Below, in pieces: positions 52,497 to 62,655 of a DNA stretch of 64,000 bases. Origin of the DNA: Janthinobacterium sp. TND4EL3 (GTDB lineage: Bacteria; Pseudomonadota; Gammaproteobacteria; Burkholderiales; Burkholderiaceae_D); the NCBI RefSeq assembly GCF_900156175.1, contig NZ_FTMV01000017.1, positions 62,001-126,000 on the forward strand, written 5' to 3'. The notes under the pieces are model-generated. The model did not search any database. It had not been told where the DNA came from and saw nothing but the letters and a program-made list of their open reading frames with translations. Within the stretch, counting starts at the first letter, position 1, and every line of letters starts with the position of its first letter. The translations under genes and the position numbers were made by a program.

Positions 52497-52940
52497 ATGA
52501 TCAAACATTTCTTGCTGCGTGGCGCCTTCGCCGCCACGCTGGGCCTGCCCACGTTCGCCGTGGCGGCCTTGCCTGTCATCGAAGTCTACAAGAGCGCTTC
52601 GTGCGGCTGCTGTTCCGAATGGATCAGGCACCTGGAAGCGAACGGCTTTACGGTGCGCGCCAAAAATGTCGAGATGCCGGCGCAATACCGCAAGCTGTCC
52701 GGCATTCCCGACGCGCTCGGCTCCTGCCACACGGGCCTCGTCAACGGCTATGCCATCGAAGGCCACGTGCCGGCCAGCGAGATCAAGCAGCTGCTGCGCG
52801 AAAAACCGAAGGCCAAGGGCCTGGCCGTGCCGGCAATGCCGATGGGCTCGCCAGGTATGGAAGGGCCGCGCAAGGACCCGTACGACGTCTTCCTCGTCAA
52901 GAACAATGGCAGCACCAGTGTCTACAAGCACTACCAATAA
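52497..52940 (+). CDS. DUF411 metal-binding protein
   Basis: A 147-aa exported protein with a signal peptide (FAATLGLPTFAVAA). DUF411 features follow: VYKSASCGCCSEWIRHLEANGF, the MPAQYRKLSGIPDALGSCHTG core and IEGHVPASEIKQLL. Many DUF411 genes sit in copper-resistance loci. It is followed by a strong terminator. A 16-bp palindrome (GGCCACCCGGGTGGCC at 52450-52465) sits in the 95-nt gap upstream. Confidence 0.9.
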   Translation: MIKHFLLRGAFAATLGLPTFAVAALPVIEVYKSASCGCCSEWIRHLEANGFTVRAKNVEMPAQYRKLSGIPDALGSCHTGLVNGYAIEGHVPASEIKQLLREKPKAKGLAVPAMPMGSPGMEGPRKDPYDVFLVKNNGSTSVYKHYQ

Positions 52941-52955
52941 AACTGCAGGGCAATG

Positions 52956-52993
52956 AAAAACGCCGCCGGAATCGCTTCCGGCGGCGTTTTTTT
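52956..52993. terminator. Strong rho-independent terminator
   Basis: A5 precedes an 11-bp stem (CGCCGCCGGAA / TTCCGGCGGCG) with loop TCGC, followed by T7. It lies between the DUF411 gene and the convergent icd gene. Confidence 0.92.
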
Positions 52994-53031
52994 GTCAGGC
53001 AGTAAAGAATTTACCGTCTGTCAAGCTTGCA

Positions 53032-55263
53032 TCAGATGCTGGCCAGGGCCGCATTCAGCGTGGCGCTCGGACGCATGACGGCGTCCGTTTTCACCGGATC
53101 TGGCAGATAGTAGCCGCCGATATCCATTTCCTTGCCTTGCACTTCTTTCAGCTCGGCAACGATCTTCTCTTCATTGGCGGCCAGGGTTTGCGCCAGCGGC
53201 GCGAAGTGGGCGGCCAGTTCCGCGTCATCCTTCTGCGCGGCCAGGGCTTGCGCCCAGTACAGGGCCAGGTAGAAATGGCTGCCGCGGTTGTCGAGTTCAC
53301 CGGTGCGTGGCGATGGCGACTTGTTGTTGTCCAGCAACTTGCCGGTGGCTTCGTCCAGGGTTTTGGCGAGGATTTTGGCCTTCGCATTGCCCGTCTTGAT
53401 GCCCATGTCTTCCAGCGACACGGCCAGGGCCAGGAATTCGCCCAGTGAATCCCAGCGCAGGTGGTTTTCTTCCACCAGCTGCTTGACGTGTTTCGGTGCC
53501 GAACCGCCGGCGCCCGTTTCGTACATGCCGCCGCCGGCCATCAAAGGCACGATGGACAGCATCTTGGCGGACGTGCCCAGTTCCAGGATCGGGAACAAAT
53601 CGGTCAGGTAGTCGCGCAGGATGTTGCCGGTCACGGAAATGGTGTCCAGGCCGCGGAAGGCGCGTTCCAGCGTGTAGCGCATGGCGCGCGTCTGCGACAT
53701 GATCTGGATGTCCAGGCCCTTGGTGTCGTGTTCCTTCAGGTAAACCTGGACCTTCTTGATCACCTCGTTCTCGTGCGGACGGTAGGAATCGAGCCAGAAC
53801 ACGGCAGGCATGCCCGAATTGCGCGCGCGCGTGACGGCCAGCTTGACCCAGTCGCGGATCGGCGCGTCCTTGACCTGGCACATGCGCCAGATATCGCCCT
53901 CTTCCACCGTCTGCGTCAGCAGCACTTCGCCCGTTTCCAGGTCGGTGATGTTGGCGGTGCCGCCTTCCGGCACTTCAAACGTCTTGTCGTGCGAACCGTA
54001 TTCTTCCGCCTGCTGCGCCATCAGGCCCACGTTCGGCACGGTGCCCATGGTCTTCGGATCGAAGTTGCCATGCCATTTGCAGAAGCCGATCATTTCCTGG
54101 TAGATACGCGCGAAAGTCGATTCCGGCATGACTGCCTTGACATCCTTCGGACGGCCGTCGGCGCCCCACATCTTGCCGCCGATACGGATCATGGCGGGCA
54201 TCGACGCGTCGACGATGATGTCGTTCGGCGAATGGAAGTTGGTGATGCCCTTGGCCGAGTCGACCATGGCCAGTTCCGGACGGTTCGCGTGGCAGGCGTG
54301 CAGGTCCTTGAGGATTTCATCCTTTTGCGACGCTGGCAGGGTCTCGATCTTGTCGTACAGGTTGCTCATGCCGTTGTTGACATTGACGCCCAGCTTGTCG
54401 AACAGTTCGGCGTGCTTGGCGAACGCATCCTTGTAGAAAATGCGCACGCAATGGCCGAAGACGATCGGGTGCGACACTTTCATCATGGTGGCCTTGACGT
54501 GCAGCGAGAACATCACGCCCGTCTTGAAAGCGTCGTCGATTTCCTTCTCGTAGAACTCCAGCAGCGCTTTCTTGCTCATGAACATGCTGTCGATGATTTC
54601 GCCCGCTTGCAGGGACACCTTCGGTTTCAGCACGATGGTCTTGCCCGAGGCGGTGACCAGTTCCATCTTGACGTCGCGCGCCTTTTCCAGCGTCAGCGAC
54701 TTTTCGCCATGGTAGAAATCGCCATGATGCATGTGCGACACGTGGGTTTGCGAAGCCTGGCTCCACTCGCCCATCGAATGCGGGTGCTTGCGCGCATATT
54801 CCTTGACGGCCTTCGGTGCGCGGCGGTCGGAGTTACCTTCACGCAAGACCGGATTGACCGAGCTGCCGATGCACTTGCCGTAGCGGGCCTTCAGGGCTTT
54901 TTCTTCTTCCGTCTTCGCCTCTTCCGGGTAGTCCGGCAGCTTGTAGCCACGGGCTTGCAATTCGCGCACGCAGGTGATCAGCTGGCCCTGGGAGGCGCTG
55001 ATGTTCGGCAATTTGATGATGTTGGTGTCCGGATTCTGGGTCAGCTTGCCCAGTTCGGCCAGGGTGTTCGGGACTTTTTGCTCGTCCGTCAGGAATTCGG
55101 GAAATTCAGCCAGTACGCGCGATGCCACCGAAATATCGCTGGAAACCACGTCCACGCCGGCCGGCGCGGTGAATTTTTTAATAATCGGCAACAGGGAATA
55201 CGTCGCCAGCAGCGGCGCCTCGTCAGTCAGCGTGTAGATGATTTTGGATTTTTGTGATGCCAT
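53032..55263 (-). CDS. icd: Monomeric NADP-dependent isocitrate dehydrogenase (IDH-II)
   Basis: A 743-aa TCA-cycle enzyme, oxidising isocitrate to 2-oxoglutarate with NADP. The whole chain follows the monomeric type: [20 protein letters not shown] at the start, [17 protein letters not shown] with substrate-binding Ser and Arg, and [18 protein letters not shown]. The ATG at 55263 is chosen over 55269 because AAGGG is then 7 nt upstream. It converges on the terminator after DUF411 and has a long leader region. Confidence 0.97.
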   Translation of the reverse strand: MASQKSKIIYTLTDEAPLLATYSLLPIIKKFTAPAGVDVVSSDISVASRVLAEFPEFLTDEQKVPNTLAELGKLTQNPDTNIIKLPNISASQGQLITCVRELQARGYKLPDYPEEAKTEEEKALKARYGKCIGSSVNPVLREGNSDRRAPKAVKEYARKHPHSMGEWSQASQTHVSHMHHGDFYHGEKSLTLEKARDVKMELVTASGKTIVLKPKVSLQAGEIIDSMFMSKKALLEFYEKEIDDAFKTGVMFSLHVKATMMKVSHPIVFGHCVRIFYKDAFAKHAELFDKLGVNVNNGMSNLYDKIETLPASQKDEILKDLHACHANRPELAMVDSAKGITNFHSPNDIIVDASMPAMIRIGGKMWGADGRPKDVKAVMPESTFARIYQEMIGFCKWHGNFDPKTMGTVPNVGLMAQQAEEYGSHDKTFEVPEGGTANITDLETGEVLLTQTVEEGDIWRMCQVKDAPIRDWVKLAVTRARNSGMPAVFWLDSYRPHENEVIKKVQVYLKEHDTKGLDIQIMSQTRAMRYTLERAFRGLDTISVTGNILRDYLTDLFPILELGTSAKMLSIVPLMAGGGMYETGAGGSAPKHVKQLVEENHLRWDSLGEFLALAVSLEDMGIKTGNAKAKILAKTLDEATGKLLDNNKSPSPRTGELDNRGSHFYLALYWAQALAAQKDDAELAAHFAPLAQTLAANEEKIVAELKEVQGKEMDIGGYYLPDPVKTDAVMRPSATLNAALASI

Positions 55264-55682
55264 GTTCATTCCCTTGTATGCGGTGATGCCTGGTGGTTAA
55301 CTTTCTTCATTCCAAACACAGGACGGTTAGCCTTGCTTTGGACGGCTAGTGTGCCGGCGGTGACGCCGTGCTTGCCCACCACGTATTTTAGACTGTCCTG
55401 CCGCTGTTTGTGTATCCGATGCCGAGGAATCTTATATAAGACAGCAAATATCTGACGGCGGCAGGCCGGAATGGCCATTTTCCGCCTTGAAATGCCAGCC
55501 GGACGGTCGCGCCCCCATGTTTGCGGCAGCGGAAACAAATTACATAAAAGCAATATCCAAACGAAAGCGGCATCGGCGCCGCCCGTTTCAGGCTATGCCG
55601 CGCAACCGTGTGGCCGGCCTGCCGTTTCCTCGGCGCAGCGATGCGCGCCGCCATACCGCCGCCAGCGCCGCCGGCATTCCCG
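55264..55682. other. 419-bp gap before icd
   Basis: No gene is supported. The only structure noticed is a 12-bp perfect palindrome, TCTTATATAAGA, at 55430-55441. It includes a TATAAG that could serve as a -10 for icd (leader of about 165 nt). Other sequence shows nothing recognisable. Confidence 0.55.
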
Positions 55683-58600
55683 TCACGCAGACGACAGCAC
55701 ACGGAGCACGACGCAATTGCGTCCCGCATCCTTGGCGCAGTACAGGGCGGCATCGGCCAGGCGCATCAGCGCATCCGGATCGGCGGCGCCTGGCACCGGC
55801 TGGATCGCGACGCCAACGCTGATCGTCACCTGCCCAGCATCCGCCCCTGCGTGGGCGATGCCCAGGTCCGCGATGGCGCGCCGCAGCGCTTCGCCTATCT
55901 GGCGGGCCTCGTCAGCGCCCGTATTCGGCAGCACGATCGAGAATTCTTCGCCGCCGTAACGCGCCGTCAGGTCGCCCGCGCGCCGCATGCTGGCCATCAG
56001 GGCGTGCGCGACACGGATCAGGCAGGCGTCGCCGGGCTGGTGGCCGTAATGGTCGTTGTACCGCTTGAAGTAATCGACATCGAGCATGATGACGGCAAGG
56101 GGCTGGCCGACGCGCGTTGCGCGCGCGCATTCGGCGCGCAGCACGTCATCGAAATGGCGGCGGTTTGCCAGGCCCGTCAGGCCGTCGGTGATGGACAGGG
56201 TGGCCAGCTTGCGGTTGGCGTCTTCCAGCTGTTCGGTGCGCTCCGCGACGCGCCGTTCGAGGCTGTCATGCAACCTGGCACTGGAAATCGAGATCATCGC
56301 CTGTGCGCCCAGCATGCGCAGGAAGGCGACGCGCTCCTCCGTGAACGAGGCGTCGGCAAGCCGGTTCTCGAAGTACAGGATGCCGTCGATCTGGCCGCCG
56401 TGCCGGATCGGCAGGCACATGACGGCGCGCGGCCGCTGCAAGCGCACGTAGGGGTCGTCGGCAAAGCGCGACATGTCCGTGATGCTGTCCTCGATCAGCG
56501 CGGCGCCCGTGCGGATGACGTAGCGCAGCAGCGACAACGGAAACTGCGGGTCGCTGGCGGCGTCGAGGTCGAGCCGGCGCGCCTGCAGGACGGTGATGGC
56601 GTCGCCATCGATGTCTGCCTCCAGCTGGTAGGCGCCATCGGACAGCAGCAGCAGGCGCGCCACCTGGCCGCCGGCGTTTTCGCACACGATGGAGATGAGG
56701 CGTGTCAGCACGTTGCGCAGGCCGACTTCGTTCGACAGGATCTGGGCCGCCTTCAGCAGCGAGACCAGGTCCAGCGCGGAACTGCCGTGCGTGAGGGAGG
56801 CGAAATGCGGCTGCGTGGCGTGTCCCGCCCCTGCGGGCAGCAGCGCGCCATGGCGGGCCCGCAACTGCGCCACCTTGCCTTCCGCGCCCCACTGGCCATA
56901 ATGGGCGACGGCATCCCGCAAAAAGACGGCAGCCACGCGCGCTTGTCCCTGCTCGGACCAGCATTCGCCGCACAGCTCGTTGCCCAGCGCCTGCACGTTG
57001 ACGTAGCCGGCCAGGCCGGCGGCCTCGATCGCCTGCTGGTACAGGCGCGTGGCCAGCGGCAAGTCATCCCGGTAGCGCGCCACTTCAGCCTCGACCAGCA
57101 GATGCTTGGCGCCGCAATTGTCCGAACCCTGCCTGGCCCAGCCGGCCAGGCGGGCCTGCAACGTGCCGATCACGGACAGCACGTCGTCCGCATCGGGGCG
57201 CGCAGGCGCGCGCCGCAAGGCGCGCAGCAGGATCAGCGCGGCGTAGAAGCTGGTCTCGGCAACCTTGGCCTGGCCGCGCATGATCTGCGTGACCATGCCG
57301 AGCTGGCCGGCCAGCAGCTCGGCGTCGGCACCGTCGAACAGATAGGCGTTGCGTATCTTGCCTTGCAAGAAATAGGCGCGGTACAGCTGCGAATCGCCAT
57401 ATTGCGCAAGAAAGCGCGCCTCGCTGAACGTCGCATCGTCGTAACTGTCCTGCCGGGGGAGCTGGCCCATCAGGCACCGGATCGGCTGGATCGCGGCCGC
57501 CACGCAGCAATCAGCCATCGCCTGCTGGCCGTTGGCGCGCATCAGCGCCAGGTCATGCCCGACGTCGTGCAGCAGGTGCGGCAGGTAATCGCCGAGAATA
57601 ATGCGGTCCGTCGCACGCACGGCCGCCACCACGCCGACCTGGACGAAATCGGCGATTTCCAGCGCCCAGCCGAACGCTTCCTCGTACAGGGCGTCGGAGC
57701 TGCGTAGCGGCCGCGTCCAGTGGTTGCTCAGTGCACCGAACATCAGGGCCGTGAGGGTGCGCGTCTGCAGATTGGCGCGGCGCCTGGCCAGCGCCATCGC
57801 CATGGCGCCAAAGTCGTAGCCGCGCGCGACGTCGCCGCTGTACAGCGCCAGCATCATCGCGTAGCCGACATAGCCGACAGCGCTGAAGTCGCTGCTTCCC
57901 TGCTGCATGGACAGTCGCGTCATCGACACCACCATCAAGGCGCTGAGATCCTGCTGGCCGGCGTAGTAGCTGGCCATCCACAGGCCCTGCATCATCTGCA
58001 TCGCGGCCACGGCGCCCGGATCGCACATTTCGCCGGCCGCCAGCAGGGTCTCGGGCGCATGCCCCCCGGGCAGCCGCCCGATGGCGGCAAGAATATCGGC
58101 GAAGCGCGCCTTCATGTGCGCCACGTCGTGGGGAATGTCGATGTCCAGCTGCGCCAGGCCTTCGCGCTGTACGGCGATCGCTTCGAGCAGGCGCCCCTGC
58201 AATTGATACTGGTGCGCCTGGATGGCGATACAGCGCACCTGTTGCAGCGGGCTCAAGGCGCGGGCGCGCACCAGCGGATAGATGGCCTCGGCGGCAGCGA
58301 ACTGGCCGCACAGATAGGCCGCTTCGGCCGCGCCCAGCTGCAGGTCGAGCCACAGGTCAGCGTGGACGTTCCAGGCCTGCGCCGGCAGCAGATCGAGGCC
58401 TGTGCGCATGTGTTCCAGGGTGGCCTGGAACGCCGCGGAGCGGCGCGCCTTGACGCCGGCCTGCAGATTGAGCGCGGCCAGCCGTGCGCGTTCGCCCGCA
58501 TCGTGCATCAGCGCGCGGCCGGCGTTGAGCTGCTCGACGATTTCAAACAGCGCGCCATCCAGACGCTGCTGCGTCGTATGCCGCAGCAGCAGGCGGCCGA

Positions 58601-60725
58601 TGAGCAGATGGTTGGCCCCGCGCGCGCCGTCATCGGCAACCAGATAGGCCGCCTGCTGCACCCGGTCATGCAGGAAACGGTAACTGACACCGCTCTCGCC
58701 ACGCCCGGTGCCACCGTTGATGTATTTATAACGTTCGTCGAGCGGCTGGATCAGCCCGGCCTTGAGCGCCGGCCACAGGTCCTGCTGCGTGCGCCAGGGC
58801 GCGCGGTCCACGGCCAGGGAAAGCGTGTCGAGCGTGAAGCGGTTGCCGCACGATGCGGCCAGTTGCAGCAGGTGCTGCGTGACGTCGGGCAGCCGGCGGA
58901 TTTTCTCCAGCAGCACCTCGACCACGTTGTCGGTATATTTGGCCTGTTCGATCGCCGGCAAATCCCACTCCCAGCAATCGCCGTCGGCCCGGTAGCGCAG
59001 ATGGCCCGTATCATTGAGCGCAGCGAGGAACTGGTTGAGAAAAAATGGATTGCCGGCCGTCTTCCGGTAGCAGATGCGGGTCAGCGGCGCGCAGTCGGCG
59101 ACCGCCACGCGCACGGTGGCAGACACCATTTGCGCAACCTGCGGCTCGGTCAGCGCGCCCAGCGACAGCGTTGACAGGCGCGCGCCGCGCGCGAGCAGCT
59201 TGTCGCGCAGCCCCATGAGCGGATGCGCGGCGCCAACTTCGTTGTCGCGGTATGCGCCGATGAACAGCATGCAGCATGTGTCGCAGGAGGCCATGAGCCG
59301 TTCGATCATCCGCAGCGTGGCCATATCGGCCCATTGCAGGTCGTCGAGGAACAGCACCAGCGGATGCCCGGCAGAAGCGAATACTTCGACGAAACGGGGA
59401 AAAAGGCGGTCCAGGCGCAGCTGCGCCTGTGCCGGCGCCGACTCGGGCACGGCTTCGGTGGCGCCGACGATCAGCGCCAGCTGCGGTATCAGTTCGACAA
59501 TCACGCCCAGGCCGCTGCCCAGGGCGGCGTGCAGTTTTCCGGACCACTGGCGCAGCGTTTCCTCGGGCTGGCCCAGCAGCTGGCGCACCAGCCCCTGAAA
59601 GGCCTGGACCAGCGAGGCATACGGGACGTCGCGCTGGAGCTGGTCAAACTTGCCAGACAAGAAGCAGCCGCGCCGGGCAATGATCGGCTTTTGCACTTCG
59701 TTCACCACCGCCGACTTGCCGATGCCGGAATGGCCGGCCACCAGCAGCATCTCGCAGCTGCCCGCGGCACTGCGTTCAAACGCGGCCAGCAGCATGGCGA
59801 TGGCGTCCTCGCGCCCGTGCAGCGTTTGCGGAATCAGGAAGCGGCCGTTGTGACCGGACAGCGTCAGTGACGGTGCCGGCTTTGCCGAGCGACATGCCTC
59901 GAGGTCGATGCGCAAGCCCTGCAAGCTCTGATAGCGCTGATCGGCATTCTTTTCCAGCAGCCGCTGGAGGATAGGCAGCAGCTGGCCAGGCAAGCCGGCG
60001 AGCGCCGGATGCGACCAGTCCGGAATGCGCGCAATGTGACAATGCACGAGTTCCATCTCGTCGCGTGCCTCGAACGGCGCCTGGCCGACCAGCAATTCGT
60101 ACAAGGTGGCGCCAAGCGCGTAGAAGTCGGCGCGGTAGTCGACCCGCCGGTTCATGCGGCCCGTCTGTTCCGGCGCCATGTAGCGCAGCGTGCCTTCCAG
60201 TACATGCAGATTGACGATGCCATGGCTTTCATATGGCAGTTCGCAGGCAATGCCGAAATCGATCAGCTGCAGCAGGCGCCGCTCGCCGTTCCAGGCCAGG
60301 TTCGATGGATTGATGTCCTTGTGGATCACGCCTTGCCGGTGCACCTCCTCCAGCGCCGCGCACAATTGCAGCGCGATGTCGAAAAAGTCCTCCAGCGCCA
60401 GCGCGGGCTGCGATGGCGACGAGCGCGCCGCCACGCGTGCCTGCACAACCTTGTCGAGCGCATGACCGCCAGTATCTTCCAGGAGCATCGTCCAGCGCCC
60501 GGCGTGCAACTGCAGCGCAAGCGGGTGCGCCACGCCAGGATGGCGGCAGCGGCGCGCAATCGCATACTCACGCTTGAATTGTGCCAATTGTTGAAAGGAA
60601 GGGAACTGCTGGTTCGGCATCTTGACGATCAGCGCGGTGCCATCGGCGGCCCTGGCACGGTAGACACGCGAACGGCCACCGCTGTGCAGCTGTTTGATGA
60701 TCTCGTGGTCGAAAAGTGAGCTCAT
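55683..60725 (-). CDS. Ser/Thr kinase-STAND/AAA ATPase-GAF-GGDEF signalling protein
   Basis: A 1680-aa protein that joins four activities. A eukaryotic-type kinase at 8-280 has Lys35, catalytic Asp137 in HKDINPSN, Asp156-Phe-Gly and the APE loop, so it looks active. An AAA_16/MalT-like ATPase follows from 300, with a P-loop GHSGIGKS at 331-338 and Walker B LFLDDLQWAD. About 700-1320 is a helical, repeat-like region. A GAF domain is at about 1340-1490, then a coiled coil, then GGDEF with an intact GGEEF at 1591-1595 and the 30-residue spacing to VTISVGVA expected of an active cyclase. No membrane segment is seen. ATG at 60725. No partners are adjacent. Similar kinase-AAA-GAF proteins usually end in a histidine kinase; here the output is c-di-GMP synthesis. 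Confidence 0.9.
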   Translation of the reverse strand: MSSLFDHEIIKQLHSGGRSRVYRARAADGTALIVKMPNQQFPSFQQLAQFKREYAIARRCRHPGVAHPLALQLHAGRWTMLLEDTGGHALDKVVQARVAARSSPSQPALALEDFFDIALQLCAALEEVHRQGVIHKDINPSNLAWNGERRLLQLIDFGIACELPYESHGIVNLHVLEGTLRYMAPEQTGRMNRRVDYRADFYALGATLYELLVGQAPFEARDEMELVHCHIARIPDWSHPALAGLPGQLLPILQRLLEKNADQRYQSLQGLRIDLEACRSAKPAPSLTLSGHNGRFLIPQTLHGREDAIAMLLAAFERSAAGSCEMLLVAGHSGIGKSAVVNEVQKPIIARRGCFLSGKFDQLQRDVPYASLVQAFQGLVRQLLGQPEETLRQWSGKLHAALGSGLGVIVELIPQLALIVGATEAVPESAPAQAQLRLDRLFPRFVEVFASAGHPLVLFLDDLQWADMATLRMIERLMASCDTCCMLFIGAYRDNEVGAAHPLMGLRDKLLARGARLSTLSLGALTEPQVAQMVSATVRVAVADCAPLTRICYRKTAGNPFFLNQFLAALNDTGHLRYRADGDCWEWDLPAIEQAKYTDNVVEVLLEKIRRLPDVTQHLLQLAASCGNRFTLDTLSLAVDRAPWRTQQDLWPALKAGLIQPLDERYKYINGGTGRGESGVSYRFLHDRVQQAAYLVADDGARGANHLLIGRLLLRHTTQQRLDGALFEIVEQLNAGRALMHDAGERARLAALNLQAGVKARRSAAFQATLEHMRTGLDLLPAQAWNVHADLWLDLQLGAAEAAYLCGQFAAAEAIYPLVRARALSPLQQVRCIAIQAHQYQLQGRLLEAIAVQREGLAQLDIDIPHDVAHMKARFADILAAIGRLPGGHAPETLLAAGEMCDPGAVAAMQMMQGLWMASYYAGQQDLSALMVVSMTRLSMQQGSSDFSAVGYVGYAMMLALYSGDVARGYDFGAMAMALARRRANLQTRTLTALMFGALSNHWTRPLRSSDALYEEAFGWALEIADFVQVGVVAAVRATDRIILGDYLPHLLHDVGHDLALMRANGQQAMADCCVAAAIQPIRCLMGQLPRQDSYDDATFSEARFLAQYGDSQLYRAYFLQGKIRNAYLFDGADAELLAGQLGMVTQIMRGQAKVAETSFYAALILLRALRRAPARPDADDVLSVIGTLQARLAGWARQGSDNCGAKHLLVEAEVARYRDDLPLATRLYQQAIEAAGLAGYVNVQALGNELCGECWSEQGQARVAAVFLRDAVAHYGQWGAEGKVAQLRARHGALLPAGAGHATQPHFASLTHGSSALDLVSLLKAAQILSNEVGLRNVLTRLISIVCENAGGQVARLLLLSDGAYQLEADIDGDAITVLQARRLDLDAASDPQFPLSLLRYVIRTGAALIEDSITDMSRFADDPYVRLQRPRAVMCLPIRHGGQIDGILYFENRLADASFTEERVAFLRMLGAQAMISISSARLHDSLERRVAERTEQLEDANRKLATLSITDGLTGLANRRHFDDVLRAECARATRVGQPLAVIMLDVDYFKRYNDHYGHQPGDACLIRVAHALMASMRRAGDLTARYGGEEFSIVLPNTGADEARQIGEALRRAIADLGIAHAGADAGQVTISVGVAIQPVPGAADPDALMRLADAALYCAKDAGRNCVVLRVLSSA

Positions 60726-61217
60726 GGGCTAGTCTTGCGGGACACAGACGGTTGCGGAAGCCTCGGGGCGCAGATTTCGTGGCATTAACTGATTGTAAGT
60801 ATTATATCAGTTGAGATTCGTGCAGTGTATGCTCAGCGGCAATATGTCTACTTGCACACATTGCCACAGAGCTAGAGAGATTGCCTGCTGTGATGCAATT
60901 TTACAACGCACATGCCATCGTGGCGCCTGGATGCAAGCCAGGCGGCGCCATGCCAGGCCTGCCAGGCCGCGTGACGTTGCGCGGCGCGCCGTGCTGCCTC
61001 GCGCACCCGGGCCGGGCCACCGCCGACCAGGGCCAGCTGCCCCGCCCCTGTCGACGAATTTGACAGCCGCGCCGCAAGCATCACGCCTCAGGAAAATTTC
61101 GCCTACAAATCAATAGCTTGCACAGCTGGTCCTGTTCTTGCTGGCGTCTCTGCCGCAGGCATGGCCTGCCTGCGTGCCCGCCTTGTCCCTGGCCGCAGCA
61201 CCCGAGGAGACGACATC
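60726..61217. other. 492-bp divergent intergenic region
   Basis: Lies between the kinase-GGDEF gene and the dockerin gene. Only short spurious reading frames were found. Apart from the inverted repeat at 60787-60812, no promoter match or hairpin is convincing. Confidence 0.55.
60787..60812. promoter_or_regulatory. Inverted repeat upstream of the kinase-GGDEF gene
   Basis: Arms AACTGAT and ATCAGTT, 12 nt apart, in an A/T-rich stretch 62-87 bp before the kinase-GGDEF start. Possible operator or promoter element. Confidence 0.4.
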
Positions 61218-62582
61218 ATGCCTGCTTTCCCAACAAACATCGCGGCAAGTGCCGCCCGCTGGTGCCGGCGCAGCTTTGCCATGGCCGCCTGTGCCGGCTT
61301 GCTGCTGGCGCCAGCGGCCATGGCGGCCAGCCAGCGCACCGACCTGTTAAGCGGCGCAGGCCGTGCCGACGGCAGCGGCTGGCAAGCGAGCCCGAACGGC
61401 GTCGACGGCTGGATTCCCGCCTACGGCCCCTACCCGAACCCGGTCACCATGCCCAATCCCCATATCAACCCGGAGGGCGTGCATGCCAACTTGATGTGGT
61501 ACTGGCCCGGCCCCGGGCTGCCCGCGCCAGGCAGCCCGCCGACCACCGCCTACTTCCGCTATCAGCTCAACCTGGAACCGGGTCTGCTGCCGCAGATTGT
61601 CGCGCTGGTGGCGGCCGACGACCAGATGACGCTCACCGTCAATGGCGTCACGATCGGCAGCTACGAGCTGGCCGAGCACATGCCCAATGGCCAGCCGGAA
61701 GCGGTCGTCATGGATCTGACGCCGGGGCTGCAGCCTGGCGCGAACCGGATCGAGATCCGGGCCACCGATAACGGCAGCTATCACTGGGTGTTTTTCGATA
61801 GCTACAACATTATGGCATCGCCCCAGCGCGTGCTGGTGAAGCTGGCGCCGGTCTTGACCAGCCTGATCGGCGACATGGACGACTTCCACGGCGGCGATCC
61901 GGCCGACACCGCGCCCAGGTCGCAGCACGTGATCGACATGCAAGACCATCTCGTGGCCGCGCCCGCCATCAACCTGGACCAGCCCGCGGTGAACCGGTCG
62001 GTCGGCCTGAGCCACGACGCCACGCTACCGGACGGTGCACTGATCACCTCGGCGACCGTCAGGCTGCACGTCAGGATGACGGGCGATATCCCCGATAACG
62101 ACGTGATTTTGTTTAACGAAAGTAATGTTCCTGAGCAAGGACAGGCCAGCCGGGTGATTGCGCTGCATGACCTGCTGGGCTTTCCCCCGCAGTCAGGCGC
62201 TATCTATGACGTCACGTGGAACCTGGCCAAGACGCCGCTGCGCAATTTCACCGCCGATGCGGTGACCGGCCAGCCGGACCAGGTGGTCAACCTGTTGCCC
62301 ATGCTGAAGAACGCACAACATCTGGACGTGCTGCTGGCCGACGACACCATGGTGGATTTTTCGCAGCTGAGCATCACCTACACGACTGCCGATGCCGCTC
62401 CAGGCGACCTGAACAACGACGGCGCCATCGATCGCGACGACCTGAACATCCTGCTGCTGGGACTGAACACCGTGGCATCGGCGTCGAACGACCCACGCGA
62501 CCTCGACCATGATGGACGCATCACCGTGCTCGACGTACGCAAGCTGGTCGCCAGTTGCACCCGTGCGCTGTGCGGCAAGTAA
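61218..62582 (+). CDS. Exported protein with C-terminal type I dockerin
   Basis: A 454-aa secreted protein. The Sec signal peptide (about 15-37, cleavage near AMA) is followed by a beta-rich region, about 40-390, with no recognised enzyme motif; 80-220 resembles a carbohydrate-binding or lectin-like jelly roll (TVNGVTIGSYEL, NRIEIRATDNGSYHWVFFDSYN). Residues 396-454 form a dockerin: two calcium loops, GDLNNDGAIDRDDL and RDLDHDGRITVLDV, each followed by a helix. Two cysteines near the end (SCTRALC) may lock the tail. GAGGAG sets the ATG at 61218. A cohesin-like gene follows after 73 nt, probably in the same operon. Confidence 0.82.
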   Translation: MPAFPTNIAASAARWCRRSFAMAACAGLLLAPAAMAASQRTDLLSGAGRADGSGWQASPNGVDGWIPAYGPYPNPVTMPNPHINPEGVHANLMWYWPGPGLPAPGSPPTTAYFRYQLNLEPGLLPQIVALVAADDQMTLTVNGVTIGSYELAEHMPNGQPEAVVMDLTPGLQPGANRIEIRATDNGSYHWVFFDSYNIMASPQRVLVKLAPVLTSLIGDMDDFHGGDPADTAPRSQHVIDMQDHLVAAPAINLDQPAVNRSVGLSHDATLPDGALITSATVRLHVRMTGDIPDNDVILFNESNVPEQGQASRVIALHDLLGFPPQSGAIYDVTWNLAKTPLRNFTADAVTGQPDQVVNLLPMLKNAQHLDVLLADDTMVDFSQLSITYTTADAAPGDLNNDGAIDRDDLNILLLGLNTVASASNDPRDLDHDGRITVLDVRKLVASCTRALCGK

Positions 62583-62655
62583 GCCGGTGCAGGCACGCCA
62601 ATCTTTCACGCCGGCCATGCGCGGCCGGCTTGCTCATATTGCGGGAGATGTGATC

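Noticed and set aside
60881-61063. 60-aa frame in the kinase-dockerin gap
   Set aside because: No ribosome site, proline/glycine/cysteine-rich random composition and no conserved pattern.
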